A DNA stretch of 64,000 nt from Phycisphaerales bacterium (GCA_007693785.1 RECY01000033.1:1-64000), one strand, 5' to 3'; counted from the stretch's first letter, positions 15,412 to 23,769 are shown. Program-made: numbers and translations. Notes: generated from the letters alone by a model not told the origin.

Positions 15412-16923
15412 TCACCCGAGGTACGGCATCAGGCCGTGGGCCCCGCCCTCTCGCCCGAAGCCGCTCTCTTTGTACCCGCCGAAGGGGCTCGTCGGGTCGA
15501 AGCGGTTGTAGGTGTTCATCCAGACCACGCCCGCGCGGAGCTGCTTCGCCACCCAGCGGACCTTGCTCCCCTTGTCCGTCCAGACGCCCGCCGCGAGGCC
15601 ATAAGGCGTCTCGTTCGCCCGCGCAACCGCTTCCTCCGGCGTTCGGAAGCTCATCACCGCGAGCACCGGGCCGAAGATCTCCTCACGCGCCACCACATGG
15701 CTCGGCTGCACGCCCTCAAACAGGCACGGCTTGCACCAGTACCCCTTCGTCGGCACATCCCCCGGGGACTGCCAGAAGCCGCCCGCCTCCTCGCGACCCG
15801 CGCCGAGATAGTGCTCGATCCGATCGAGCTGCGCCCGGCTGTTGATCGCGCCGAGGTCGGTGTTCTTGTCCAGCGGGTCGCCCACGCGCAGCGTCGACAT
15901 GCGGTGCTTCAGCTTCTCCACCACCTCGCCCAGCACCGACTCCTCCACTAGCACGCGGCTGCCCGCGCAGCAGACGTGACCCTGGTTGAAGTAGATCCCC
16001 TGCACGATCCCCTCGACCGCCTGATCGAGGCTCGCGTCGGCGAAGACGATGTTGGCGCTCTTGCCGCCAAGCTCGAGCGTCAGGCGTTTCTTGGTCGGCG
16101 CGACGGCCTTCGCGATCCGCTTGCCGACGCCGGTCGAGCCGGTGAACGCGACCTTGTCCACGCCCCCGTGCTCGACGAGCAGGCGACCTGTCTCCCCCGC
16201 GCCGGTGACGATGTTGACCACGCCCGGCGGGAGGTCGACCTCCTGGCAGATCTCGGCGAGGCGGAGGGCCGTCAGGGGCGTGGTCTCTGCGGGCTTGAGC
16301 ACGCAGGTGTTCCCGCACGCGAGCGCCGGCGCGAGCTTCCACGCCGCCATCAGCAGGGGGAAGTTCCACGGGATGACCTGTGCGCACACGCCGAGGGGCT
16401 TGGGCTCGCGCCCCGGCACGGCGTACTTCAGCTTGTCGGCCCACCCGGCGTAGTAGAAGAAGTGCAACGCGGCGAGCGGGATATCGACGTCACGGCTCTC
16501 GCGGATCGGCTTGCCGCCGTCCATCGTTTCAAGGATCGCCAGCTCGCGCGCACGCTCCTGGATCCGCCTCGCGATGCGGAACAGGTACTTCCCGCGCTCA
16601 CGCCCCGGCAGGGCGGCCCACTTCGGGAAGGCTTCCCGCGCGGCCGCGACGGCGGCATCGATTTCCTCTTCCCCGCACGCCGCGACGCGGCTCAGCACCG
16701 CCTCGGTCGCGGGGTTGACCGTTTCAAACGTGGCGCTGGTTTCGACGAAACGGCCGTTGATGAACGCGCCGTAGGCGGGCGCGATCTCGACCTTGACCGA
16801 CTCCGGCGCGGGCGCGTACGCAGCAAACGCGGCGGCCCACTCGCTCACCGGCGGCCCGGCGAGCCGCCCGTGACCCTGGGCGTCGTCCACCGCTGTTCGA
16901 GAGCCGTTCGTGGCGGTCGTCAT
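15412..16923 (-). CDS. Aldehyde dehydrogenase (NAD(P)+), full length
   Basis: 503-aa NAD(P)+-dependent aldehyde dehydrogenase oxidising an aldehyde to the acid. Active-site elements are intact: VIPWNFPLLMAAWK with the oxyanion Asn, AFTGSTGVGKRI, catalytic base Glu in LELGGKSANIVFAD (about 284) and nucleophile Cys in QGHVCCAGSR (Cys318). EEIFGPVLAVMSF and the closing SPFGGYKESGFGREGG are also present. The start ATG 16923 has no RBS but has TACACT exactly 6 nt upstream. Next to deoC it may oxidise the acetaldehyde or glyceraldehyde-type products of deoxyribose-5-phosphate cleavage; substrate is inferred. The partner truncated ALDH lies downstream. Confidence 0.9.
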   Translation of the reverse strand: MTTATNGSRTAVDDAQGHGRLAGPPVSEWAAAFAAYAPAPESVKVEIAPAYGAFINGRFVETSATFETVNPATEAVLSRVAACGEEEIDAAVAAAREAFPKWAALPGRERGKYLFRIARRIQERARELAILETMDGGKPIRESRDVDIPLAALHFFYYAGWADKLKYAVPGREPKPLGVCAQVIPWNFPLLMAAWKLAPALACGNTCVLKPAETTPLTALRLAEICQEVDLPPGVVNIVTGAGETGRLLVEHGGVDKVAFTGSTGVGKRIAKAVAPTKKRLTLELGGKSANIVFADASLDQAVEGIVQGIYFNQGHVCCAGSRVLVEESVLGEVVEKLKHRMSTLRVGDPLDKNTDLGAINSRAQLDRIEHYLGAGREEAGGFWQSPGDVPTKGYWCKPCLFEGVQPSHVVAREEIFGPVLAVMSFRTPEEAVARANETPYGLAAGVWTDKGSKVRWVAKQLRAGVVWMNTYNRFDPTSPFGGYKESGFGREGGAHGLMPYLG

Positions 16924-16929
16924 GGCGGA

Positions 16930-16935
16930 AGTGTA
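16930..16935 (-). promoter_or_regulatory. -10-like TACACT exactly 6 nt before ALDH ATG
   Basis: TACACT-TCCGCC-ATG: the spacing expected when transcription begins at the A of ATG (leaderless mRNA). No Shine-Dalgarno sequence lies in between. Confidence 0.55.
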
Positions 16936-16995
16936 CGGGGGTCCCAAGCGGGTGGCCTGACCGAACGAGCCGCGACCGTGAGGGAGCGGTCGGCA

Positions 16996-17069
16996 GGCAC
17001 CGGGAGCCAGTGACCAGGCACCAGTGTTGTCTGCCAGAGTCTGGTGCCCGGTGCCCGGCTCCTGGTGCC
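16996..17069. repeat. Long imperfect hairpin (about 29-bp arms) between deoC and ALDH
   Basis: Left arm 16996-17024 and right arm 17041-17069 are inverted and match at 24 of 29 positions; GGCACC...GGCACCAG frames each arm and the loop is 16 nt. The core motif GGTGCC/GGCACC recurs inside the arms. It lies just past the deoC stop on the minus strand and could act as an mRNA 3' stabiliser or terminator, though no T run follows. Confidence 0.65.
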
Positions 17070-17077
17070 TTCCCAAC

Positions 17078-18070
17078 TCAGCTCCCCGCCAGGTCATATC
17101 CCGCGGCGTACACGCCCGTCGCCATCCGGCGGAGTTGGCGGACCAGGTCGTCCACCAGGCTGCTCGCGCCAAAACGGAACAGCGTCGGCGTCATCCACGG
17201 GCTCGCCTCGCCCGGCGTCAGCGGCCCGAGCGTCTCCTGCACCATGACCAGGTAGTGCAGCGCGTCCTTCGCGGTGCGGATGCCGCCGGCCGGCTTCATG
17301 CCGATCTTCCGCCCCGAACCGGACCGCCCCATGCGCACGAACTCGTCCGCGATCGCCTGCAGCATGCACAGCGTCACCGGCATCGTCGCGGCCGGGCTGA
17401 CCTTGCCCGTGCTTGTCTTGATGAAATCCCCATCGCGGATGTTCGCGATCGCCAGGTCGCTGGCGCGTCGGACGTTGTCGTACGTGACGAGTTCGCCCGT
17501 CTCGAGAATCACCTTCAGGTGCGCCCGCCCGCAGGCGGCGGCCGTCTCGCGGATCTCTTCGGCGACCTCCCCATACCGACCCGCGAGGAACGCGCCGCGG
17601 CTGATCACCATGTCGATCTCATCCGCACCCGCGGCCACCGCCTCCTCGACCTCGCGCAGGCGCACCCCGATCGAGCTCTGCCCGCTCGGGAAGCCCGTCG
17701 CGACGCTCGCGACACAGATGCCCGTCCCTTCCACGCACTCGCGCGCGACCCCGACCATCCGCGGGTAGACGCAGACCGCCGCCACGCTCGGCAGGCGCTC
17801 GCCCAGCACGCGCTCGTCGTCCGGCATCGGGCGGATCGCGCGCTGGCAGAGCGCGCGCACTTTTTCCGGGCTGTCCTTGCCTTCCAGCGTTGTCAGGTCC
17901 GTCATCGAGAGCGCGAGCTTGAGCCCCGCGATCTTGCTCGCGGTCTTGATCGAGCGGGTTTTAAAGCCCACCGCCCGCTGCTCGAGCATCACCGCGTCCA
18001 CGCTCGGGGCCTCCCGCACCGTGCGCACGTCGTCGGCTTTGGTCCGCGTGTTGGCGATGCTGCTGGTCAT
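17078..18070 (-). CDS. deoC: Deoxyribose-phosphate aldolase
   Basis: 330-aa class I aldolase that splits 2-deoxyribose 5-phosphate into glyceraldehyde 3-phosphate and acetaldehyde in nucleoside salvage. DFIKTSTGK carries the Schiff-base lysine (Lys218), and KIGMKPAGGIRT supplies the second active-site Lys. VASVATGFPSGQ and GADEIDMVISRGAFL are further DeoC signatures. It is longer than the 220-260 aa short form because of an N-terminal helical extension (about 60 residues) and belongs to the long DeoC type. Its ATG overlaps the upstream hydrolase stop (ATGA), so translation is coupled. Followed after a hairpin by the ALDH genes. Confidence 0.93.
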   Translation of the reverse strand: MTSSIANTRTKADDVRTVREAPSVDAVMLEQRAVGFKTRSIKTASKIAGLKLALSMTDLTTLEGKDSPEKVRALCQRAIRPMPDDERVLGERLPSVAAVCVYPRMVGVARECVEGTGICVASVATGFPSGQSSIGVRLREVEEAVAAGADEIDMVISRGAFLAGRYGEVAEEIRETAAACGRAHLKVILETGELVTYDNVRRASDLAIANIRDGDFIKTSTGKVSPAATMPVTLCMLQAIADEFVRMGRSGSGRKIGMKPAGGIRTAKDALHYLVMVQETLGPLTPGEASPWMTPTLFRFGASSLVDDLVRQLRRMATGVYAAGYDLAGS

Positions 18071-19050
18071 GCGGGGATCGTAGGAACCCGCGATCCGGGC
18101 GTGCCCGCTCGCAACGCGTCGAGAAAATCGCGGACCGCCGCCTCGCTTAGGGCCCGCAGGTCCGGGTCGGTCCAGAGGTCGTTGTGGTGCCCGCCGTGGA
18201 TCTCGGCGAGTCGTCCTTGGGGGGCGGCCTCCGCGATCGCGCGGGCGTCCTCGATCGGGCAGACTTCGTCCTGGCTCCCGTGGAGGACGAGCACGGGGAC
18301 GCGGACGCGGGCCGCCCAGGCCGCCCGGTCGAAACGCCGGGCGCTCAGCTCACCGCGTTTGAAGAGGTTGATCCCCGCCAGGGCGATCGGGAGCGGGACG
18401 CGGTGCGGGAGCCCGGCGAGGGCCATGACGTTGCGGGCGGGGGTGATCGGGCGTCGGTACGGGGCTTCGACCACGACGCCGAGCAGACGGGGCGCGTGGT
18501 CGCCGCTCGTCGCCAGCTCGCCCGCGAGGCGCAGGCACGCGCCGGCGCCGAGGGACCAGCCGACGAGAACGGCGTCGCACCCGGGCTCGACGCTTTCGAG
18601 CGCGGCGCGGACGTGCGCGTGCTCGCGCGTGCCGAGGTCGCACACGCCGGCGGCCTCGCCCTGCCCGGGCATATCGAACGCGATGACCTGGGCGCACTTC
18701 TGCGCCAGCGTCGGCACGCGGACGAGCGCGCCGATCCGCCCGTCGCCCCAGCCGTGCGCACAGATCGCAACCGGGCCCGCGGGATCGAGCCCGCGGATCG
18801 TCCACGCGGGCAGGGCGTGACGCCCGGAGCGCAGCGCCCACGCCTCGTACGCCAGCGGCGTGTCGAGCTCGCTGGGATCGGTCGGCATCGATCGCGCGAC
18901 GGCCGCGGCGTAGCCCCGGCGAGGCGGGCGTTGCAGGCGGTGCGCGACGTACAGCGTCGTCACGCCTGCCGCGATCGCGAGCCCGATCCCCAGCAGGATC
19001 GAAAGCCCGAGCAGGTTGCCCCAGAACGCGGCGCCGATCATCTCGACCAT
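18067..19050 (-). CDS. Membrane-anchored alpha/beta hydrolase
   Basis: 327 aa from ATG 19050, which shares one base with the rseP stop (TGATG). One N-terminal hydrophobic segment (LLGLSILLGIGLAIAAGV) anchors the protein. The rest is an alpha/beta hydrolase: oxyanion-loop AICAHGWGDGR, nucleophile elbow LVGWSLGAG (Ser in GWSLG), acid in VLVLHGSQDEVCPIEDA and catalytic His in IHGGHHNDLW. This resembles the BEM46/YbfF-like group. Substrate unknown; the lid region is short. Its place in a tightly overlapped rseP-hydrolase-deoC run suggests co-expression and not a shared pathway. Confidence 0.85.
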   Translation of the reverse strand: MVEMIGAAFWGNLLGLSILLGIGLAIAAGVTTLYVAHRLQRPPRRGYAAAVARSMPTDPSELDTPLAYEAWALRSGRHALPAWTIRGLDPAGPVAICAHGWGDGRIGALVRVPTLAQKCAQVIAFDMPGQGEAAGVCDLGTREHAHVRAALESVEPGCDAVLVGWSLGAGACLRLAGELATSGDHAPRLLGVVVEAPYRRPITPARNVMALAGLPHRVPLPIALAGINLFKRGELSARRFDRAAWAARVRVPVLVLHGSQDEVCPIEDARAIAEAAPQGRLAEIHGGHHNDLWTDPDLRALSEAAVRDFLDALRAGTPGSRVPTIPA

Positions 19051-21203
19051 CACAGCCCGAAGAGGTTGCGCACGTCGTAGAACGTGACGACGACAAAGAC
19101 CGACCCGATCAACGCCAGGCCCGCGAGCGTCAACGCGTTCTGCAACGCGACCGGCACGGGCTTGCGCCGGATCCCCTCGTACATCAGCATGAGAAACTGC
19201 CCGCCGTCGACGATCGGGATCGGCAGGAAATTGATCACCGCGAGGTTGACGCTGATCAGCCCGAAGAAGAAGAGCAGCCAGATGAACCCGCGATCGAGGA
19301 TCTGCGTGCCCATGTGCGCGATGCCCACCGGCCCGCGCAGGTGCTCCACACGCACCGTGCCCTGGAACAGGCGCACCAGCGTGAGGTACGTGCTCATCAT
19401 CACCCGGTGCGTCTCGTGGACGCCCATCCGCATCGCCTCGACCGGGCCCTCGGCGCGAAGCAGCGTGCGCTCGAACTCGAAGATCCCCAGCGACGGCGGC
19501 GGGAGCCAGCCGAGCGACTGCAACTCCGCCACCGCGCCCGCGTCGAGCGACCACTCGCGCTCCACGACGCCCGCGCCGGGCGTCCCGCGTGCGATGGGGA
19601 GCGACATTCGCACGCGGATCGTCGCGCCCGCATCGGCCCCACGCGTCGCCTCGATCAACGCCGAGCGGAGCTCCGTGACGCTCGAGACCTCGCGCCCGTC
19701 GATCGCGAGCAGGCGCACGCCGGGCTGGTCGATAACACCCGCGGCCGCGGGGCGCCAGGGCTCCGGGTTCCCGTCGCGATCGGCCTTGTTTCGCGGGGGC
19801 GCCGCGACGAGCACGCCGGGCTCGGCCCCCGGGCGGCGTTCCAGCGTGCTCGCGACCTGGAAGCCGACCGTCCCGTTGCGGCGCACGCTCAGACTCAGGT
19901 CGGCAAACACGCCGTCCCGCAGCACGGTCACCGGCACCGCCCGGCCCGCGTGATCGCGGATCGTGCGCATGCCCTCGGCCATGCTCGGGTAGACCGTCTC
20001 CCCCACACGGACGAACACGTCGCCCGTCCGCAGCCCCTGCTCGTACCCGCGCGAGGTGCCCGAGGGCGCGCCGGGGCGGTCCGCCTCGGCCGAGGCGACC
20101 GTCATCACGCCGACCAGCCCCAGCAGGTGCTCGATCGGCGTCACCGTCCGCGGCGCGGTCGGGATGTTCACCGTCATCAGCTCCGGCGTCGGCTCGAGCG
20201 TCAGCGTAACGCGACGCGCGTCTTCACCCTCGAACACGACCTCGACCGGTGAGCCGCGGCTCTCGTCGAACACGCGCCCGAGGTGGTCGGCCGGGTTCTC
20301 GGGCTCCTGCCCCCCCACCGCGACCAGACGCATCCCCGCCTCCACCCCCGGGAGCCCGGCGGCGGCGAGGTTCTGCGTGAACAGTTCGCGCAGCGCCGGC
20401 CCGGGGTCGCGGACCTCAGCCGAAGCCGCCGGCGCGATGCCGAGTTCGAGCAGCCCGCTCATGCGACCCGTGTCGGGCACGACGCGGAAATCGAGGTGCT
20501 CGCCGACGCCCGGGCGATCGACGACGACGCCGAGCGTTTGCCCGCTGCGCGCCATCGCGACCGCGAGCACGATGTCGTTGAACGAGGCCGGGGTGCGGCT
20601 GTTGATCGAGACGATGCGGTCGCCGGGCATGAGCCCGGGCCGCTCGATGCCCAGGGCCTCGGCGTTTTCGGCGACCGCGCGATCAGCGGGCGAGCCCGGG
20701 ACGACGCCGCCGACCTTGGGCGGCTCGGTCTGGAGCCCGATCATGAAGACGATGACGAACAGGGCGGCGGCCGAGATCAGGTTCATGATGACGCCCGCGC
20801 TGATCACGACCATGCGTTTCCAGACCGGGGCGGACTGGTAGCTGTCGTCGTCGGCGCTGGTGGCTTCGGGGTGGAGGTCCTCCTGCCCGAGCATCTTGAC
20901 GTAGCCGCCGAGGGGGAGGGCGTTGAGGCGGTATTCGGTGGGGCTGAGGCCCTCGGGCGCTGGGCCGGGGCGTGCGAGGATCTTGTGGTAGTCCGCCTCG
21001 CTGGAGCCGCGGCGGAGGCCCATACCCTTGCGGTAGCTGACGATCGCGGGCCCGAAGCCGACGGCGAAGGCGAGGACGCGGATGCGAGCCCATTTGGCGG
21101 CGAGGAAGTGCCCGAGCTCGTGGATGAAAATGATCGCGCCGAAGCCAAGGGCGACGACCAGAAGCGAGCCCGCGCCGCCGAGGAGGTTGATCAGGGCGTT
21201 CAT
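19050..21203 (-). CDS. rseP: RIP zinc metalloprotease RseP (site-2 protease), extended
   Basis: Polytopic inner-membrane site-2 protease that cuts membrane-spanning anti-sigma factors or signal peptides within the bilayer. Zinc motif IFIHELGHFLAAKW (His28, Glu29, His32) is in the first membrane segment and the second metal site is PIPIVDGGQFLML near the end. GGYVKMLGQED is also typical. The protein is 717 aa versus about 450 in E. coli; the extra length lies between the catalytic halves, where two or more PDZ-like modules can be read (GDRIVSINSRTPASFNDIVLA, GVRLLAIDGREVSSVTELRSA). ATG 21203 has TACCAT exactly 6 nt upstream and no RBS. Confidence 0.92.
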   Translation of the reverse strand: MNALINLLGGAGSLLVVALGFGAIIFIHELGHFLAAKWARIRVLAFAVGFGPAIVSYRKGMGLRRGSSEADYHKILARPGPAPEGLSPTEYRLNALPLGGYVKMLGQEDLHPEATSADDDSYQSAPVWKRMVVISAGVIMNLISAAALFVIVFMIGLQTEPPKVGGVVPGSPADRAVAENAEALGIERPGLMPGDRIVSINSRTPASFNDIVLAVAMARSGQTLGVVVDRPGVGEHLDFRVVPDTGRMSGLLELGIAPAASAEVRDPGPALRELFTQNLAAAGLPGVEAGMRLVAVGGQEPENPADHLGRVFDESRGSPVEVVFEGEDARRVTLTLEPTPELMTVNIPTAPRTVTPIEHLLGLVGVMTVASAEADRPGAPSGTSRGYEQGLRTGDVFVRVGETVYPSMAEGMRTIRDHAGRAVPVTVLRDGVFADLSLSVRRNGTVGFQVASTLERRPGAEPGVLVAAPPRNKADRDGNPEPWRPAAAGVIDQPGVRLLAIDGREVSSVTELRSALIEATRGADAGATIRVRMSLPIARGTPGAGVVEREWSLDAGAVAELQSLGWLPPPSLGIFEFERTLLRAEGPVEAMRMGVHETHRVMMSTYLTLVRLFQGTVRVEHLRGPVGIAHMGTQILDRGFIWLLFFFGLISVNLAVINFLPIPIVDGGQFLMLMYEGIRRKPVPVALQNALTLAGLALIGSVFVVVTFYDVRNLFGL

Positions 21204-21209
21204 CGCGGC

Positions 21210-21215
21210 ATGGTA
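21210..21215 (-). promoter_or_regulatory. -10-like TACCAT exactly 6 nt before rseP ATG
   Basis: TACCAT-GCCGCG-ATG. It would give a leaderless transcript heading the rseP-hydrolase-deoC run. Confidence 0.55.
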
Positions 21216-21331
21216 GGTCGGGGCGTCGCCCGAGCGCCAAGAACGCGGGCCCGGCAGCAGAGGCCGGGCCCGCGGAGGGAACGTCAGGATGCACGCCCGG
21301 GCCGCACGGCTCGGGCGGGATCAGGCTTGGT

Positions 21332-21982
21332 TTAGTACTTGACGCTGCACCCGTAGGGGCGGGTGGTGTTGGGCTCGACGGTCTCGCCGGCAAGGATGGC
21401 GCGGAGGGCGTTATCGACATAGTTGATGTCGCCCAGCTCGCGCGGGGAGCGGTTGTTGTCGATGGCGCCGTCGTACATCAGGGTGCCGTTGCTGTGGATG
21501 ATGAACATCTGCGGGGTGGTGCGGGCGTTGTACATGCGCCCCACATCGCCGGACATGTCCATGAGGATGGGGTAGCTGATCTCCCAGTCCTTCTTGTACT
21601 GCTGGTTCTTCTCGAGGCCCGCGCCCTGCTGGCCTTCGCGGCCGCTGTTGATCGCCATCCAGACGACGTCATGCTCGGCGTACTTCTTGTTGAGGGTCGC
21701 CATGGTCGGGTGCAGGTCGTAGTGCTTAACGACAAACGGGCACTCGGGGTTGAACCATTCGAGGACGACGATCTTGCCGTCGTCGAGGTACTTCTGGAGG
21801 TCGTGCTCCTTGCCGTCGGTGTCTTTGAGGGTGAAGGTCGGGGCCTTCTGGCCGACGACGGCGCGGGCGGTGTCCTGGCCGCCGTGATGATCGGCGTTGA
21901 CAGCGCCGGCGACGCCCGTAAGGGCGACGGCCGCGCCGAGCAGGACCGTGGAGAAGAGGGTGCGGGTGTTCAGCATCGACAT
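21332..21982 (-). CDS. Secreted redoxin/thioredoxin-fold protein with single resolving-type Cys
   Basis: 216 aa with a signal peptide (cleavage near VNA-DH, residue 30). Thioredoxin-like AhpC/TSA fold: VGQKAPTFTLKDTDG, VVLEWFNPECPFVVKHY, a resolved WMAINSG stretch and TTPQMFIIHSNGTLMYDGAID. The CxxC of thioredoxin is reduced to Cys81-Pro-Phe-Val, and a second Cys (212) lies in the C-terminal PYGCSVKY. Such proteins are common in Planctomycetes; a periplasmic thiol-peroxidase or disulfide role is inferred. ATG 21982 follows GAAGGAGA, a good RBS. The gene for a DsbD alpha-like protein lies upstream, which suggests linked thiol chemistry. Confidence 0.8.
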   Translation of the reverse strand: MSMLNTRTLFSTVLLGAAVALTGVAGAVNADHHGGQDTARAVVGQKAPTFTLKDTDGKEHDLQKYLDDGKIVVLEWFNPECPFVVKHYDLHPTMATLNKKYAEHDVVWMAINSGREGQQGAGLEKNQQYKKDWEISYPILMDMSGDVGRMYNARTTPQMFIIHSNGTLMYDGAIDNNRSPRELGDINYVDNALRAILAGETVEPNTTRPYGCSVKY

Positions 21983-22111
21983 GTGGGTCTCCTTCGTTTC
22001 GCGATTCGGCCGCGGCGCGAGGGCAATCGTGCCCGCGGCTTGTGAGGCGCGACCGGGGGCGTTCGCCCACGCGTCGCTCTGGTGTTGTCCACGCCCCGCC
22101 CGACCGCCGGG

Positions 22112-22149
22112 CGGAGCTCCCCCGAGCGCGCAGCGCCGGGGAGACTCCG
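22112..22149. repeat. GC hairpin CGGAG-TCCCC / GGGGA-CTCCG
   Basis: Two paired blocks separated by about 14 nt, in the roughly 185-bp gap between the DsbD-like and redoxin genes. A T run on the minus strand precedes the stem rather than following it, so it does not fit an intrinsic terminator. The rest of the gap shows no ORF. Confidence 0.45.
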
Positions 22150-22168
22150 AAAAAACCGCCCAACCGCC

Positions 22169-23050
22169 TCAGCCGTCGTGCGGGAACGTCACGGCATACC
22201 AGGAAGGCGTGCCGTCGGTCGCGAAAATCGCGATAATGCCCGTCACGGGCTTCTCGCCAGTCGGTTCTAATTGAAAACGCAGGCGGAGACGGTCTCCCTG
22301 AGCCTCGCCGGTGCGCATGATGTCCTCGGGTGCGGCCGACGCGCTCGACGGGTAGAACGCTACCTTCGACGCGCCGCGGGCGCGGATGACCAGGTCTCGC
22401 CCGTCCATCTCTGCCGACAGGCGTTCATCGTCGGCCCGCTCCAGCGGGACGGGCGTCCGCTCCCGGGTCGCGGCGAAGAGCGAGGCGTCGTCCGACGCGG
22501 TCGCGGTCTCGGCGCGGACCGGCGTTTCGAGCGTCAGCGTCGCCCACCCCGGGATGCAGGCGTCCTGACAGACGAGCCACTCGGCGTCCGCGGTGATCGT
22601 GACCGTCTCGCCGACGGTCGCGTCGGCGGGGACCTGGATCGGGATGATCAGGGTTGTGTCTCGGTGATATACGTGGTCGAGCCCGAGCCCGCCGCTGGTG
22701 ATGTAGCGTTCGGGGGCGGGCCATTGGATCTCGCCGGCGGTCCAGCCCGCGGGAAGATCGAGCTTAACGGTTGCGGCAAAGCCGGTGTCGTTGAGCCCGT
22801 CCCAATAGGTGTGCCAGTCCTCGGCCAGCCGCATGTGCACGCCGATGTAGAACGTTTCTCCCGGCACGGCGTGGGAGTGCTCGGTGATCAGCGAGGCGAT
22901 CAGGGGCTCGTCATCGTCCGGGTGCTGAGGCTGCTGGGCGAGCGTGGGGGTGCTGATCGCGCCCGCGATGCAGGCCGCGAGAAACGCACGCCAGCGGCGG
23001 CTTCGAAAATACGTTGAAGCTGGCGCGTGGAGAGTGCTGTGACCCGTCAT
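22169..23050 (-). CDS. Secreted DsbD alpha (N-terminal)-like domain protein
   Basis: 293 aa with a signal sequence (RAFLAACIAGAISTPTLA-QQ). The body matches the immunoglobulin-like DsbD N-terminal domain found alone in some bacteria: EDWHTYWDGLNDTGF, DLPAGWTAGEIQWPAPERY, YITSGG, DAEWLVCQDACIPG with a Cys-X3-Cys. In DsbD this domain passes electrons from the membrane part to periplasmic partners. The membrane and C-terminal thioredoxin parts are absent here, so it acts as a stand-alone periplasmic partner (inferred). ATG 23050 has a good GGAGG RBS. It lies upstream of the redoxin gene on the same strand. Confidence 0.78.
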   Translation of the reverse strand: MTGHSTLHAPASTYFRSRRWRAFLAACIAGAISTPTLAQQPQHPDDDEPLIASLITEHSHAVPGETFYIGVHMRLAEDWHTYWDGLNDTGFAATVKLDLPAGWTAGEIQWPAPERYITSGGLGLDHVYHRDTTLIIPIQVPADATVGETVTITADAEWLVCQDACIPGWATLTLETPVRAETATASDDASLFAATRERTPVPLERADDERLSAEMDGRDLVIRARGASKVAFYPSSASAAPEDIMRTGEAQGDRLRLRFQLEPTGEKPVTGIIAIFATDGTPSWYAVTFPHDG

Positions 23051-23150
23051 TTCTGCCTCCGTCAGTCAGATACGGCTTAACACGCCGCATGGGCGAGCAT
23101 GATCCGTCATGGCCGATGCTGGCTTCGCCCCGGTGCGAAAACTGGCTTCG

Positions 23151-23172
23151 GGTCCTTGTTCTGACAAGGACC
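23151..23172. promoter_or_regulatory. 8-bp perfect inverted repeat in a divergent promoter region
   Basis: GGTCCTTG-TTCTGA-CAAGGACC. It sits about 35-56 bp upstream of the rhodanese-like gene's ATG and about 100 bp before the DsbD-like gene, in the 156-bp divergent spacer. The location fits a dimeric transcription-factor operator. Confidence 0.45.
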
Positions 23173-23194
23173 GGAACATCGCCGGCTTGGGGCT

Positions 23195-23200
23195 TATTCT
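23195..23200 (+). promoter_or_regulatory. -10-like TATTCT exactly 6 nt before rhodanese-like ATG
   Basis: TATTCT-TCACAC-ATG, no RBS. Together with the 8-bp inverted repeat upstream it forms a compact, probably regulated promoter. Confidence 0.6.
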
Positions 23201-23206
23201 TCACAC

Positions 23207-23743
23207 ATGTCCAATTTTAGAGCAACGCACGCCCGAGTCGCCCATTTTGACACCGCCTTCACGATCGGGGGTCGTTTCCCCTATGCGATCATCGCCTTGC
23301 TCCTCGCGATGCTCGGCACCGCGTTGGGCGGGTGCAGCCAAATTACTGATCGAGATATCCGAATTATCCAGGTAACCGAGTTGCGGGAGCTTCAATCCCG
23401 TCAAGCCTCGGCCCCGTCGGCGCTGGTCCTGGTGGACCCGCGGTCGGCCGAGCGGTATGAGGCGGGGCATATCCCGGGTGCGATCCGTCTCGCCCTGACC
23501 CAGGTCAATCCGGACGGCCCGCGCCGACCAGAGCTTGTGGGGCACCAAGAGATCGTGGTCTATGGCGACAACCCCGGCAGCCACGTCGGCAGGGCAATGA
23601 CCAAGCGCCTCATGGAGGCGGGATACCGCAACGTCCGGTTCTTTGCGGGCGGCGCGGAGGAGTACGGGCGGCTTTACGGGCTGCAACGCCTCACGACGCC
23701 ACCCGCCGAGACCGAGGAGGCCTCGCGGGGCTCCGGCGCCTGA
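23207..23743 (+). CDS. Rhodanese-fold lipoprotein lacking the catalytic cysteine
   Basis: 178 aa. An unusually long n-region (26 residues) is followed by a hydrophobic stretch and the lipobox LGGC (Cys43), so it is predicted to be a lipoprotein facing the periplasm. The rhodanese domain has VLVDPRSAERYEAGHIPGAI, the usual substrate/activating strand, and VVYGDNPGSHVGRAMTKRL, where the catalytic Cys position is Gly120. A sulfurtransferase reaction is therefore not expected; a binding or scaffold role is inferred. The adjacent periplasmic thiol genes give a loose functional context. HolB follows after 38 nt. Confidence 0.78.
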   Translation: MSNFRATHARVAHFDTAFTIGGRFPYAIIALLLAMLGTALGGCSQITDRDIRIIQVTELRELQSRQASAPSALVLVDPRSAERYEAGHIPGAIRLALTQVNPDGPRRPELVGHQEIVVYGDNPGSHVGRAMTKRLMEAGYRNVRFFAGGAEEYGRLYGLQRLTTPPAETEEASRGSGA

Positions 23744-23769
23744 CCCAAGCCGACGCATCGCGGGGCCGA

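Noticed and set aside
22444-22462. GGGACGGGCGTCC-like text in the DsbD-like gene
   Set aside because: Inside a coding frame and lacks the second half of the stem; treated as chance.
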